Assembly: GCA_902490355.1 (NCBI GenBank)
Contig: CABUDN010000113.1
Coordinates: 1 to 8,809 of the forward strand
Reading direction: 5' to 3'
DNA from: an uncultured Oscillibacter sp.
Lineage (GTDB): Bacteria; Bacillota; Clostridia; Oscillospirales; Oscillospiraceae
DNA length: 8,809 nucleotides
The notes beneath the pieces were generated by a model. That model saw only the letters and a program-made list of their open reading frames with translations. It was not told the origin of the DNA and did no database searches. The translations under genes were made by a program, and so were the position numbers. This document shows positions 1 to 6,583 of this stretch, in pieces; within the stretch, counting starts at the first letter, position 1; every line of letters starts with the position of its first letter.

Positions 1-56
1 CTCTCATTTCAATACAAATATGAAAGAATACCCCAAAGAGATCCCTGCTCCATAAT

Positions 57-202
57 GGGAACAGATTCACGCGGCCGCGCATGGAGCAGATGGAGATCCC
101 GCTGGGGGGAAGCACGCTGACGGCTCATGACCGCATACATAGAGGCAGACGCGTCTGCAAACGGCCTGCCAAGAGTCGGCAGCATGTGTGAATCTGCTTC
201 CC
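57..202. repeat. Imperfect inverted repeat with internal palindrome
   Basis: The arm at 57-72 (GGGAACAGATTCACGC) is repeated in inverted orientation at 186-202 with one inserted base and one mismatch. The interval also contains a perfect 14-base palindrome, GCAGACGCGTCTGC, at 145-158. The outer right arm abuts the stop codon of the amidohydrolase remnant (204-206). No convincing gene lies in 1-203; the short open frame from 81 to 191 is unsupported. The repeat might be a folded transcript end, a small non-autonomous element end or chance. The arms are seen directly; any role is unknown. Confidence 0.35.
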
Positions 203-203
203 G

Positions 204-640
204 TCACAGTCGGAACACACGGCGGGCGGTTCCCTCATGCACCCAAGCGTACGGTTCTTCCGTCAGGTGCAGGGCCTTGTACTTGCCCAATTCCGCACTG
301 GCATTCAGCGGAATATCCGTACCGAACATCACGCGCTCGGCTCCGAGCTCCCGAATAAACGATGGGATCTCCATGACTGTTGTCAAAGAAGGTTCCAGAG
401 TGATATTTGCGATCAGGGCCTCCGCACCGTACATGCCCGCACCGGAATGGGCCAGAACCATGCTCAGCTCCGGATAGGCTTTGGCCACAGGAATGGCAAG
501 GGACGGAAGTCCACAAGGCACGCCGTTTCCGGTATGGATGATTACCGGAATGTTCAATTTGACGGCGGTCTCAAATGCTTTCTGGGACTGCGGAGTCAGC
601 GGGCTGGAGCCATGCACCGCCAATTCCCCACTCCTCAAAA
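204..640 (-). pseudogene. 5'-truncated amidohydrolase (Amidohydro_2 family) remnant
   Basis: The minus-strand frame ending in TGA at 204-206 encodes about 130 residues that read as the C-terminal half of an Amidohydro_2 (PF04909) TIM-barrel metal-dependent hydrolase. The visible hallmarks are PVIIHTGNG (metal-ligand His strand), VLAHSG (second conserved His), RVMFGTDIPLN (catalytic Asp strand) and the family-typical GTARRVFRL tail. Members normally run about 260-300 residues, so the N-terminal half with its HxH metal motif is missing. Recognisable sequence in this frame begins near AVHGSSPLTPQ (about 630). Just upstream, a different minus frame reads LDRLAYFEEWGIGG, which could be a frameshifted continuation of about 14 residues. 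Beyond that a hairpin at 660-688 interrupts everything. No start codon or RBS fits. I infer a deletion plus frameshift leaving a non-functional remnant; the substrate cannot be told. Confidence 0.72.
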
Positions 641-659
641 TAAGCCAGCCGATCGAGAA

Positions 660-697
660 AACCCTGCAGCCGCAATGGCTGCAGGGTTCTTTCTTTT
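660..697. terminator. Strong hairpin, probable Rho-independent terminator
   Basis: A perfect 12-bp stem (660-671 with 677-688, AACCCTGCAGCC and its complement) closes a 5-base loop GCAAT. It is followed on the plus strand by CTTTCTTTT and on the minus strand by TTTTCTC, so it could work either way, better on plus. No plus-strand gene ends before it. On the minus strand it sits directly upstream of the truncated amidohydrolase, so it may be the terminator of a gene since lost, brought there by the same deletion. Confidence 0.6.
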
Positions 698-823
698 CCC
701 TGATGGGATGGAACATGGCGGATTTGATTGCGATGGCTACTGTCTGGCCACTGCGGCTGCAAAAATTTATTTGCATTCAAAGAAAGATTGATATAAGCGG
801 AAGGCATGGATTGGATTTTTCCC

Positions 824-851
824 TTGACAACTGCGAGATTGCAGCTATAAT
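824..851 (+). promoter_or_regulatory. SigA-type promoter of the lipoprotein gene
   Basis: A consensus -35 TTGACA (824-829) and consensus -10 TATAAT (846-851) are separated by 16 bases. Transcription would start around 858, leaving roughly 20-60 bases of leader before the possible starts at 880 and 916. Both hexamers match consensus perfectly, so housekeeping, fairly strong expression is likely. The stretch 698-823 upstream holds no gene I can support. Confidence 0.85.
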
Positions 852-915
852 GCGAACAAACGGAGAGTGTGTGCTCTCAATGAAAATTCCAAATCGTTGG
901 TGGATGAAAGAAACT

Positions 916-1554
916 ATGAAAAAAAGAAATCTGTATTTGATATGTGCGTGTATTGGTTTGATGCTGTTAACGGCCTGTACAAGCGGTGGGGAAACGTCCG
1001 CAGACGCTTCTGCAGCAGAAGGCAATATGGAGGATCATACGGCCGGGACAGATGAAATCCCTTTGGAGAATGAGCAGGAAGAGACGGCTCCGGAGCAGGA
1101 CTATGAATATCCGTCAGAAGATGCAGGATCTGTTCGGGAAGAGAGTCGTCTGGGTTACGCCATGACCTATGATCCTACCGTCTTTACCCTGGATGATACA
1201 GGTGAAGACCAGGATATCTACACCTACCATACCTCGGAAGCATTGGACGGCCCGGTATATATCGCGATTCAGTCTTATCCGGATATGGATGCTAGGACCT
1301 TGGCAGATGGAATTGCCCTGCAGTCAGGGCAGGATGGTGTTGCCGCACAAGAGACGTATTTTGGAGCAGATAATTTGGATACCCAATGCGTTTATTATGA
1401 AGAGGATGTAAACGGGGTAACGCAGGTACACACTTTTTACGCGATACCGAAGGGAGAAGGAGCCCTGCTGGTTGAAGTGACAGGCTATGTGGATTTGTCA
1501 CTGCAGATTCAGGGAAAGCTGGAGGAAATGACGGGAACGTTCGAATTGTTATAA
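916..1554 (+). CDS. Secreted lipoprotein of unknown function
   Basis: The 212-residue product starts MKKRNLYLI, has a hydrophobic core and a lipobox LLTAC with the lipidated Cys at residue 21, so it should be anchored to the outer face of the membrane. Residues 22-75 are an acidic, Glu/Asp/Ser/Thr-rich low-complexity tether. Residues 76-212 look like one compact alpha/beta domain beginning RLGYAMTYDPTVFTL, with alternating strands and a final amphipathic helix. This resembles the PsbP/Mog1/DcrB-like folds seen in many clostridial lipoproteins, but that is only a fold-level guess. In-frame ATGs at 880 and 904 are possible. I chose 916 because it gives a normal lipoprotein n-region and has GGTGG (899-903) upstream, although GGAGAG at 862-867 could serve 880. 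It is monocistronic, between its own promoter and terminator. No substrate can be assigned. Confidence 0.87.
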   Translation: MKKRNLYLICACIGLMLLTACTSGGETSADASAAEGNMEDHTAGTDEIPLENEQEETAPEQDYEYPSEDAGSVREESRLGYAMTYDPTVFTLDDTGEDQDIYTYHTSEALDGPVYIAIQSYPDMDARTLADGIALQSGQDGVAAQETYFGADNLDTQCVYYEEDVNGVTQVHTFYAIPKGEGALLVEVTGYVDLSLQIQGKLEEMTGTFELL

Positions 1555-1597
1555 TCCGGAAGACCCTGTGGATGCAAAGCGGCACTTCGGTATATTG

Positions 1598-1624
1598 AAA
1601 AGTCCGGCCTTGGCCGGACTTTTT
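1598..1624 (+). terminator. Rho-independent terminator of the lipoprotein gene
   Basis: AAAAGTCCGGCC (1598-1609) is mirrored by GGCCGGACTTTT (1612-1624 region), giving a GC-rich stem with a tight CTTG-type loop followed by a T run. It lies 44 bases after the lipoprotein stop codon. The leading A run means it may also stop minus-strand transcripts. Confidence 0.9.
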
Positions 1625-1664
1625 CTATCACCCCGGCATGGACAGCAGATCATAGAGACTGTAA

Positions 1665-2116
1665 GGAGATGCGGCTCAGAAGAAATACCTGCGGTTTATC
1701 CTGCTTGCAGGGTTCTTCCTTTTGTTGTATCCTAAAGAACTCCGGTCTGCCTTGGCTGCTGTTTGGCTGCCGGGCGGCACGGGTTTTCTGATCGGCAATA
1801 TGATCTCCGGCTGTGCCTCGTCTACCTGGATCTCCTTTATGCTGCTTTTTTCCACATACTACCCCTGCCGGGAACAGCAAACAGCCACCAGATGTACCAT
1901 TATAGCCTGCAACCTGGGGGTGTGCATCGCGCTTTTGTTCGCTACCTGTTTCTACAGTACCACCAGGATGCGATTTTTGTGTGCGGCGGTATGTTGGGGA
2001 CCGTTCTGACATCTGCGGCACAGAAAAAGCGGCAAGACGCTTCAGCGGCTGCATTGGTGGGAATGACGGTTGCCCTGCTGTATTATCATCATACCGGTGT
2101 GGAAGCCACCAGATAA
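1665..2116 (+). pseudogene. Frameshifted small membrane-protein gene (unrecognised family)
   Basis: Two overlapping plus-strand frames look like halves of one multi-spanning membrane protein. The first (1665-2009) reads KKYLRFILLAGFFLLLYP, then a hydrophobic GFLIGNMISG segment, then CNLGVCIALLFATCFYSTT, and stops at 2007-2009. The second frame takes over near 1970-2000 with AIFVCGGMLGTVLTSAA, a basic KKRQ turn and ALVGMTVALLYYHHTG, ending at 2116. The first frame has no ATG. The only ATG with nearby SD-like bases (1669, after TAAGGAG at 1662-1668) is in a third frame that stops within about 40 codons, so a second frameshift near the start is likely. A hairpin terminator follows, as for a real gene. 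I infer a decayed gene of about 145 residues with 3-4 membrane segments; sequencing error is the alternative. I do not recognise the family. Confidence 0.5.
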
Positions 2117-2127
2117 ATCCACACGAC

Positions 2128-2176
2128 ATCCGCCGTAGAGGCAGTTCTGAGGACCTGCTTCCACGGCGGATTGTTT
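2128..2176 (+). terminator. Hairpin terminator after the decayed membrane gene
   Basis: ATCCGCCGT-A-GAGGCAG (2128-2144) pairs with CTGCTTC-C-ACGGCGGAT (2155-2171): 16 pairs with one A/C mismatch and one G-U pair around a 10-base loop. It is followed by TTGTTT, a modest T tract. It lies 12 bases past the last stop codon of the frameshifted gene and separates it from the surface-protein promoter. Confidence 0.7.
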
Positions 2177-2223
2177 ACCTATAAATGTCAGGAAAAGGCG
2201 CACAGATTTTATATAAAAGATAC

Positions 2224-2264
2224 TTGAATGGGATGAAAATGAATGTTACAATACAATTTTGTAA
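2224..2264 (+). promoter_or_regulatory. Putative promoter with overlapping dyad, surface-protein operon
   Basis: TTGAAT (2224-2229) and TACAAT (2247-2252) are 17 bases apart and each differ from SigA consensus by one or two bases. The -10 is embedded in a dyad, TTACAA (2246-2251) and TTGTAA (2259-2264) around a 7-base centre. Such a dyad could be an operator for a repressor, but AT-rich palindromes also arise by chance. The remaining leader to the start codon at 2351 is about 90 bases. The hexamers are seen; promoter activity and regulation are inferred. Confidence 0.45.
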
Positions 2265-2334
2265 TCATCTGGAAGAAACTTGCAGCCGCTGCGATGTCTG
2301 GGCATCTGCCGCTGCTGCATAAAAGAATCCATGT

Positions 2335-2342
2335 AAGGAAGG
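2335..2342 (+). promoter_or_regulatory. Ribosome binding site deciding the surface-protein start
   Basis: AAGGAAGG ends 8 bases before the ATG at 2351. The same frame is open back to 2243, but the extra 36 residues have no RBS and would bury the signal peptide, so 2351 is the start. Confidence 0.85.
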
Positions 2343-2350
2343 ACTTACGT

Positions 2351-5300
2351 ATGAAGAATTTCCACAGACGTTTGGCAGCGTCCCTCCTCAGTGCCGTGCT
2401 GCTGACCACCGCACTGCCAACCGGCGCTTTGGCAGAGGAGCCGGAGGAGGTTCCGCAAGCCAATGCGGAGCCGGTCTGCACCTGTACGATCCCTTGTACA
2501 GAAGAGACCAGAAACGCAGAATGCGCGGCCTGCGGAGCAGATGGAGCCGCTCCGGAGGCCTGCGCGGCTGCCAATGCAGCGGACACGCAGACGGAGGAAA
2601 CCGTCCCTGTCCAAGAGGATCCCATTGCCCAGCGGAGCGTACAGGATGACGTGGCGTATGTAGACGAAGCCGGAGCTATCCAAACGCAGGATAGCGTCAC
2701 GGAAGTGACGGCGGATGACACCACCTGGGAGAGCGGCTGGTACGTTGCACAAGGAGACGTGATCATCGATCACCGCGTTGCGGTGGACGGTACGGTTGTG
2801 CTCATTCTGGCGGATGACTGCACTTTGACCGTAAACGGAGGCATCAACGTCAGCGCCGGAAACAGCTTCACTGTTTACGCACAGGAAGCCGGTACCGGTG
2901 TGCTGATGGCCACCGGCGGCGGCGAACAAGCCGGCATTGGCGGTGCTGAGCAGCAAGGCGGCGGGACGATCACCATCCATGGAGGCAATATCACGGCACA
3001 AGGTGGTTCTACAGGCGCCGGCATCGGCGGCGGCAGCAAAGGCAGCGGCGGAACGATCACCATCCATGGGGGCAATATCACGGCACAAGGCGGTTATTCA
3101 GGTGCCGGTATCGGCGGCGGCTGGACGGCAGGCGGCGGTATCATCCGCATTACCGGGGGCATTGTGCAGGCGTCCTCGGATGGGGACAATACCGCTGCCA
3201 TCGGTGACGGAGCTTATCATGATGGAACGGGAACTTCGATTACCATTACAGGGGGAATTGTGACGGCGTCCGGCCGATATGGAATCGGCAGAGGTAACAC
3301 ATCAGAACCGTATCCATCTGCCTACAGGGGGAAATTCTCCATGGCTGGCAACGCCGTGATTTTCACGAAGGGCATTACGGATACCAGTGAACAAGATCAG
3401 TGGAATGGCATTGTGTTTTTCAGCACGTCTGGACAGGTTTATGGTGATTCGGTCACGCTGGATACGGACTTTACCATTCCGGAAGGGTATACGCTGACCA
3501 TTCCGGACGACGGAACGCTTTGCGTGGGAGATGGCGTTACCATCACAAACGACGGTTCCATTGAGAATTATGGTACCATTCAGAGTCAGGGGGACGGAAC
3601 GATTGCCAACCGCCCGGTCAATCACCGGATGGTTCTGGAGGTTCTGAATCCAGACGGGCAGGATGCGGGGGAGCAGCTTGTCTTTGGACAGGAGGTGACC
3701 TTAAAGGCAACCGGAACGAACTTGCCGGCTGAAGGGGAATCGGTGTCGTTTTTTTACGGAACCTATCCCCTGGGAAGCGCAGTTGTAGCCAATGATATGG
3801 CGGTTTTGCAGGTCCGGATTCCCGAACATCAGGAACCGGATGTGAATTGCGGAAACGTTGCATTTCAGGCAAAGGCCGGCGAGGTGACCGGGATTCGCAG
3901 CGCACAAGTACGTCTGAATGCCTCACTGGGGGCGCCCGTCGTCCAATCGGTGACAGCCGGCAGCATTACGCTGGGAGAGCTGAATATCACCAATAGCTGT
4001 GACCTCTACCAGCCGCGTGTGGTCTGCCGGTATCAGGAAGTGGGGAAAGGGGACGTCAGTGAGACTTCGTACCCGCTGATCGAGAATCTGCAGCCGAATA
4101 CGACCTATTCCGTTTCACTGCGTATCGTAGGGGATGAGCATTACTGTGATACAGATTTTACAGATCCGATCACCGTAACAACATCGCCTGCGCAGACGGC
4201 ATTTCCTGCAGAAGGATTGGATTTGGCAGATGGAGCAGTTTCTATCCAGGCTGGAGATGAGAGCGGAAAACTGCAGGTCCGGCATCACCATGAAGTTTAT
4301 AATGTAGACAGTGCGCAAGCCATTCCCATTACCGGAACATGGGAAGGCGAAGATGCGCAAAGCGGAGGCCTGGATATGGAGACCCCGATCTCGGTGTCTC
4401 AGGCCGGCAATGTATGGCTCTCTCTTTCGGATGTGAGCATTCAAACGGGTACCCAGAATGACTGGGAAACGGCAGTAGGAATCTCCGTCTATTTCAGCGA
4501 TGTTCGGCTTACGCTGGAGGGAAACAACCGGATTGGCGGAGTTGGACAGGGGATGACACTTTTTTCCGGCTCACTTGCAATTGACGGAAGCGGCTCTCTT
4601 GTCATCGGCAGTCCCGATGCATATGCGCAGGAAGGAATTTCTGTGTATGATGCTGAGATCAGCCTGACCGGGGGACAAGTGGTAGTGTATGATGAGAGCA
4701 ATTCCACCATGACAGTACAAGGAAAGTGTGCGGTATCGATCCTAAATGACACGGATGATGATTCTGTCCAGGCGGTCCAGGTGTTCCAGGACGGACGGCC
4801 GTATACCGGCGGCTGGGGAGCAATCGTTTCTTCTGCATATAACTGGAGCAGCCAGAGCCAGGAAGAGAAGGTCACGCTGCTGCTTCCGGATGACGGTGCC
4901 ATGTATACAGCGTACCTGCTGGTAAACGGCCAGATGAAGGAATTTCATATTACAACGGGAGAGCCCCAAAGTGTCGTGCCGGTGGAAAACGATCTGCAGA
5001 TTATCGTGCCGCCTGAAGCGGAGCTTCCGCTGGAGGGAGACGGCAGCGGAAACCTGATGCTCCCGGAAGGTTCCGCTGTGCAAAACGGCAGCGGTCCGGC
5101 GGTTACCCTGCCGGACGGCGGTGCCGTAAGTGAAAGCGGCACAGTCACAGGACCTGTGGTGGAGACTGGCGATACCACCATGACTGCGCCGGAAGGGGAA
5201 GAGATTGCTGTGACACCCGACGGCACGGCGCAGCTGCCTGCTGGGGCCACGGTTCAGACCGGAGACGGTCCGGCCATTACGGTAAATGGGGAAGGAACGA

Positions 5301-6559
5301 CCGTCACGCCTTCGGGTGAGGTGACCTTGCCCGGCGGCGGCTCCGTCAGCATGACGGACGGCCAGGGGAATACCACGACCATAACGGTTCCGGCTGCAGG
5401 CGGCAGCATTGCCCCCGATGGAAACAATGGCATAACCGTTCCTGATGGCTCCACCATTCAGACCGGCAATGGCCCGGCCATTACCGTAAACGGGGAAGGG
5501 GCTGCGGTCAATCCGGAAGGGGAGATCGCACTTCCCGGCGGCGGTTCGGCTACAGTGAACGATGGCGCGGGCAACGCGGCTACGGTTACCGTACCGCCTG
5601 CCGGCGGGACGATTGTGCCCAATGCCGATGGCAGTGTCACACTGCCCGGCGGCTCCACGGTGCAGACCGGGGATCAGACTGTGACCATTCCGGATGGCGG
5701 CGGTACGATCCAGCCGGACGGCGAAATCCGGTATACTGTCACGGTCACCTTTGACAGCCAGGGCGGCTCTGCGGTGAGTGCGCAGGAGGTCATGATAGGC
5801 TCTCTGCTCACGCAGCCGGAGCAGCCGGTCCGGAGCGGATATCGGTTTACCGGCTGGTATCAGGACGCGGCCTGCACGGTGGCCTGGAGCTTTGCCGACA
5901 TGCCGGTTACATCGGACTTGACGCTTTATGCCGGCTGGAAGAAGATTTCCTCCGGCGGCGGTTCCGGAAGCTCCGGCAGCAGTTCCGAAAACAGCGGGTC
6001 TGAGAATAAACCCACTGATGAACAGACGGACCAGAGCAATCCCTTTACCGATGTAGCGGAGGATGCCTATTATCACGATGCTGTGCTGTGGGCAGTGGAA
6101 AACGGCATCACTGCCGGACTCACGGAGACGGTGTTTGGCCCCAACCAAGCCTGTACCCGCGCCCAGATGGTGACCTTCCTGTGGCGGGCAGCCGGTTCCC
6201 CGGCACCTGCGGCCACGGAAAATCCCTTCGCAGACATTGCGCAGGATGCATACTATTATGACGCAGTGCTGTGGGCTGCGGAGCAGGGCATCACCGGCGG
6301 CACCAGTGCTGAGACCTTCAGTCCCAATGCCACGGTCACCCGAGCCCAGACGGTGACCTTCCTGTACCGGGCGGCGGGCTCTCCGGCGGTTTCCGGCAGC
6401 GGCTTTGCGGATGTGGCGGCAGATGCCTACTACGCGGATGCCGTGGCTTGGGCCGCGGACCAGGGAATTACCTCCGGTACCACAGCGGAGACGTTCTCTC
6501 CCGCCCAGGCCTGCACCCGAGCCCAGATCGTCACCTTCCTGTATCGGGATCGGGCGTGA
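2351..6559 (+). CDS. SLH-anchored modular surface protein with beta-helix and InlB repeats
   Basis: The 1402-residue product is exported and should bind the cell-wall polymer non-covalently through its C-terminus. In order it has: a signal peptide 1-28 (cut after ALA); a Cys motif CTCTIPC...CAAC at residues 43-61; a region 120-305 of beta-helix type with glycine-rich repeats GGTITIHGGNITAQGG...AGIGGG; a likely beta-stranded segment to about 420; an Ig-like module about 428-525; an FnIII-like module about 528-612 (NLQPNTTYSVSL); a second beta-helix-like domain about 620-870; 68-residue Gly/Thr/Val/Pro repeats 908-1122; an InlB B-repeat (Flg_new family) about 1127-1197, with GYRFTGWYQDAACT and LTLYAGW; a Ser/Gly linker to about 1228; and three SLH domains 1229-1402. 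No enzymatic motif is visible, so adhesion or scaffold roles are most likely. It appears to share a transcript with the tail-tube-like gene 24 bases downstream. Confidence 0.95.
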   Translation: MKNFHRRLAASLLSAVLLTTALPTGALAEEPEEVPQANAEPVCTCTIPCTEETRNAECAACGADGAAPEACAAANAADTQTEETVPVQEDPIAQRSVQDDVAYVDEAGAIQTQDSVTEVTADDTTWESGWYVAQGDVIIDHRVAVDGTVVLILADDCTLTVNGGINVSAGNSFTVYAQEAGTGVLMATGGGEQAGIGGAEQQGGGTITIHGGNITAQGGSTGAGIGGGSKGSGGTITIHGGNITAQGGYSGAGIGGGWTAGGGIIRITGGIVQASSDGDNTAAIGDGAYHDGTGTSITITGGIVTASGRYGIGRGNTSEPYPSAYRGKFSMAGNAVIFTKGITDTSEQDQWNGIVFFSTSGQVYGDSVTLDTDFTIPEGYTLTIPDDGTLCVGDGVTITNDGSIENYGTIQSQGDGTIANRPVNHRMVLEVLNPDGQDAGEQLVFGQEVTLKATGTNLPAEGESVSFFYGTYPLGSAVVANDMAVLQVRIPEHQEPDVNCGNVAFQAKAGEVTGIRSAQVRLNASLGAPVVQSVTAGSITLGELNITNSCDLYQPRVVCRYQEVGKGDVSETSYPLIENLQPNTTYSVSLRIVGDEHYCDTDFTDPITVTTSPAQTAFPAEGLDLADGAVSIQAGDESGKLQVRHHHEVYNVDSAQAIPITGTWEGEDAQSGGLDMETPISVSQAGNVWLSLSDVSIQTGTQNDWETAVGISVYFSDVRLTLEGNNRIGGVGQGMTLFSGSLAIDGSGSLVIGSPDAYAQEGISVYDAEISLTGGQVVVYDESNSTMTVQGKCAVSILNDTDDDSVQAVQVFQDGRPYTGGWGAIVSSAYNWSSQSQEEKVTLLLPDDGAMYTAYLLVNGQMKEFHITTGEPQSVVPVENDLQIIVPPEAELPLEGDGSGNLMLPEGSAVQNGSGPAVTLPDGGAVSESGTVTGPVVETGDTTMTAPEGEEIAVTPDGTAQLPAGATVQTGDGPAITVNGEGTTVTPSGEVTLPGGGSVSMTDGQGNTTTITVPAAGGSIAPDGNNGITVPDGSTIQTGNGPAITVNGEGAAVNPEGEIALPGGGSATVNDGAGNAATVTVPPAGGTIVPNADGSVTLPGGSTVQTGDQTVTIPDGGGTIQPDGEIRYTVTVTFDSQGGSAVSAQEVMIGSLLTQPEQPVRSGYRFTGWYQDAACTVAWSFADMPVTSDLTLYAGWKKISSGGGSGSSGSSSENSGSENKPTDEQTDQSNPFTDVAEDAYYHDAVLWAVENGITAGLTETVFGPNQACTRAQMVTFLWRAAGSPAPAATENPFADIAQDAYYYDAVLWAAEQGITGGTSAETFSPNATVTRAQTVTFLYRAAGSPAVSGSGFADVAADAYYADAVAWAADQGITSGTTAETFSPAQACTRAQIVTFLYRDRA
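2960..3133 (+). repeat. Two tandem 87-base units encoding beta-helix coils
   Basis: Unit 1 (2960-3046) and unit 2 (3047-3133) each encode 29 residues beginning GGTITIHGGNITAQGG. Their first 51 bases differ at only three synonymous positions, while the last third is diverged. Degenerate further units follow, with RITGGIVQAS and SITITGGIVTAS. One coil per unit in a right-handed beta-helix is the natural reading. Confidence 0.9.
5246..5716 (+). repeat. Tandem 204-base units (68 residues) in the surface protein
   Basis: Unit 1 (5246-5449, residues 966-1033), unit 2 (5450-5653, residues 1034-1101) and a partial unit 3 (from 5654) each begin with ATVQTGDGP, STIQTGNGP or STVQTGDQ. Units 1 and 2 share AITVNGEG, LPGGGS, TVTVP/TITVP and PDG/PGG turns in register. 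A diverged 58-residue copy precedes them at residues 908-965. The composition suggests a beta-rich stalk that lifts the N-terminal modules away from the SLH anchor. Confidence 0.9.
6035..6556 (+). repeat. Three SLH (S-layer homology) domains
   Basis: Residues 1229-1281, 1290-1342 and 1349-1402 are three copies of the SLH pattern: PFTDV-x-A-YYHDAV-WA-x-GIT, then FGP/FSP, TRAQ and VTFL-R. Each keeps the acidic FxD start, the NGIT/QGIT turn and the TRAQ helix. SLH trimers bind pyruvylated or comparable secondary cell-wall polymers, which fixes this protein to the wall at its C-terminus. Confidence 0.95.
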
Positions 6560-6583
6560 GAACTGATTTTAGGAGTAAACCGT

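Noticed and set aside
237..791. Plus-strand open frame over the amidohydrolase remnant
   Set aside because: The minus strand shows family motifs (IIHTG, AHSG, FGTD); the plus-strand frame is only its complement.
481..915. Long upstream extension of the lipoprotein frame
   Set aside because: It crosses the terminator hairpin and the consensus promoter and would put a lipobox in mid-protein; the frame is open by chance.
1650..2129. 159-codon minus-strand open frame opposite the frameshifted membrane gene
   Set aside because: The translation is polar, Pro/Gln/Arg-rich and unlike a real protein, whereas the plus strand shows clear hydrophobic segments, an SD-like sequence and a terminator.
2243..2350. 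36-residue upstream extension of the surface protein
   Set aside because: It has no RBS, it overlaps the proposed promoter, and the ATG at 2351 with AAGGAAGG gives a normal signal peptide.
2345..3088. 247-codon minus-strand open frame
   Set aside because: It is a shadow of the N-terminal part of the surface-protein gene, with no domain and no RBS.
2960..3133. CRISPR-like array suggested by regular repeats
   Set aside because: The repeats are tandem without unique spacers, in frame, and encode beta-helix coils; the same applies to 5246-5716.
4742..6148. 468-codon open frame on the minus strand
   Set aside because: It lies wholly inside the SLH protein gene, is Arg/Gly/His-rich with no recognisable domain, and results from the glycine-rich repeats and GC-biased codons on the other strand.
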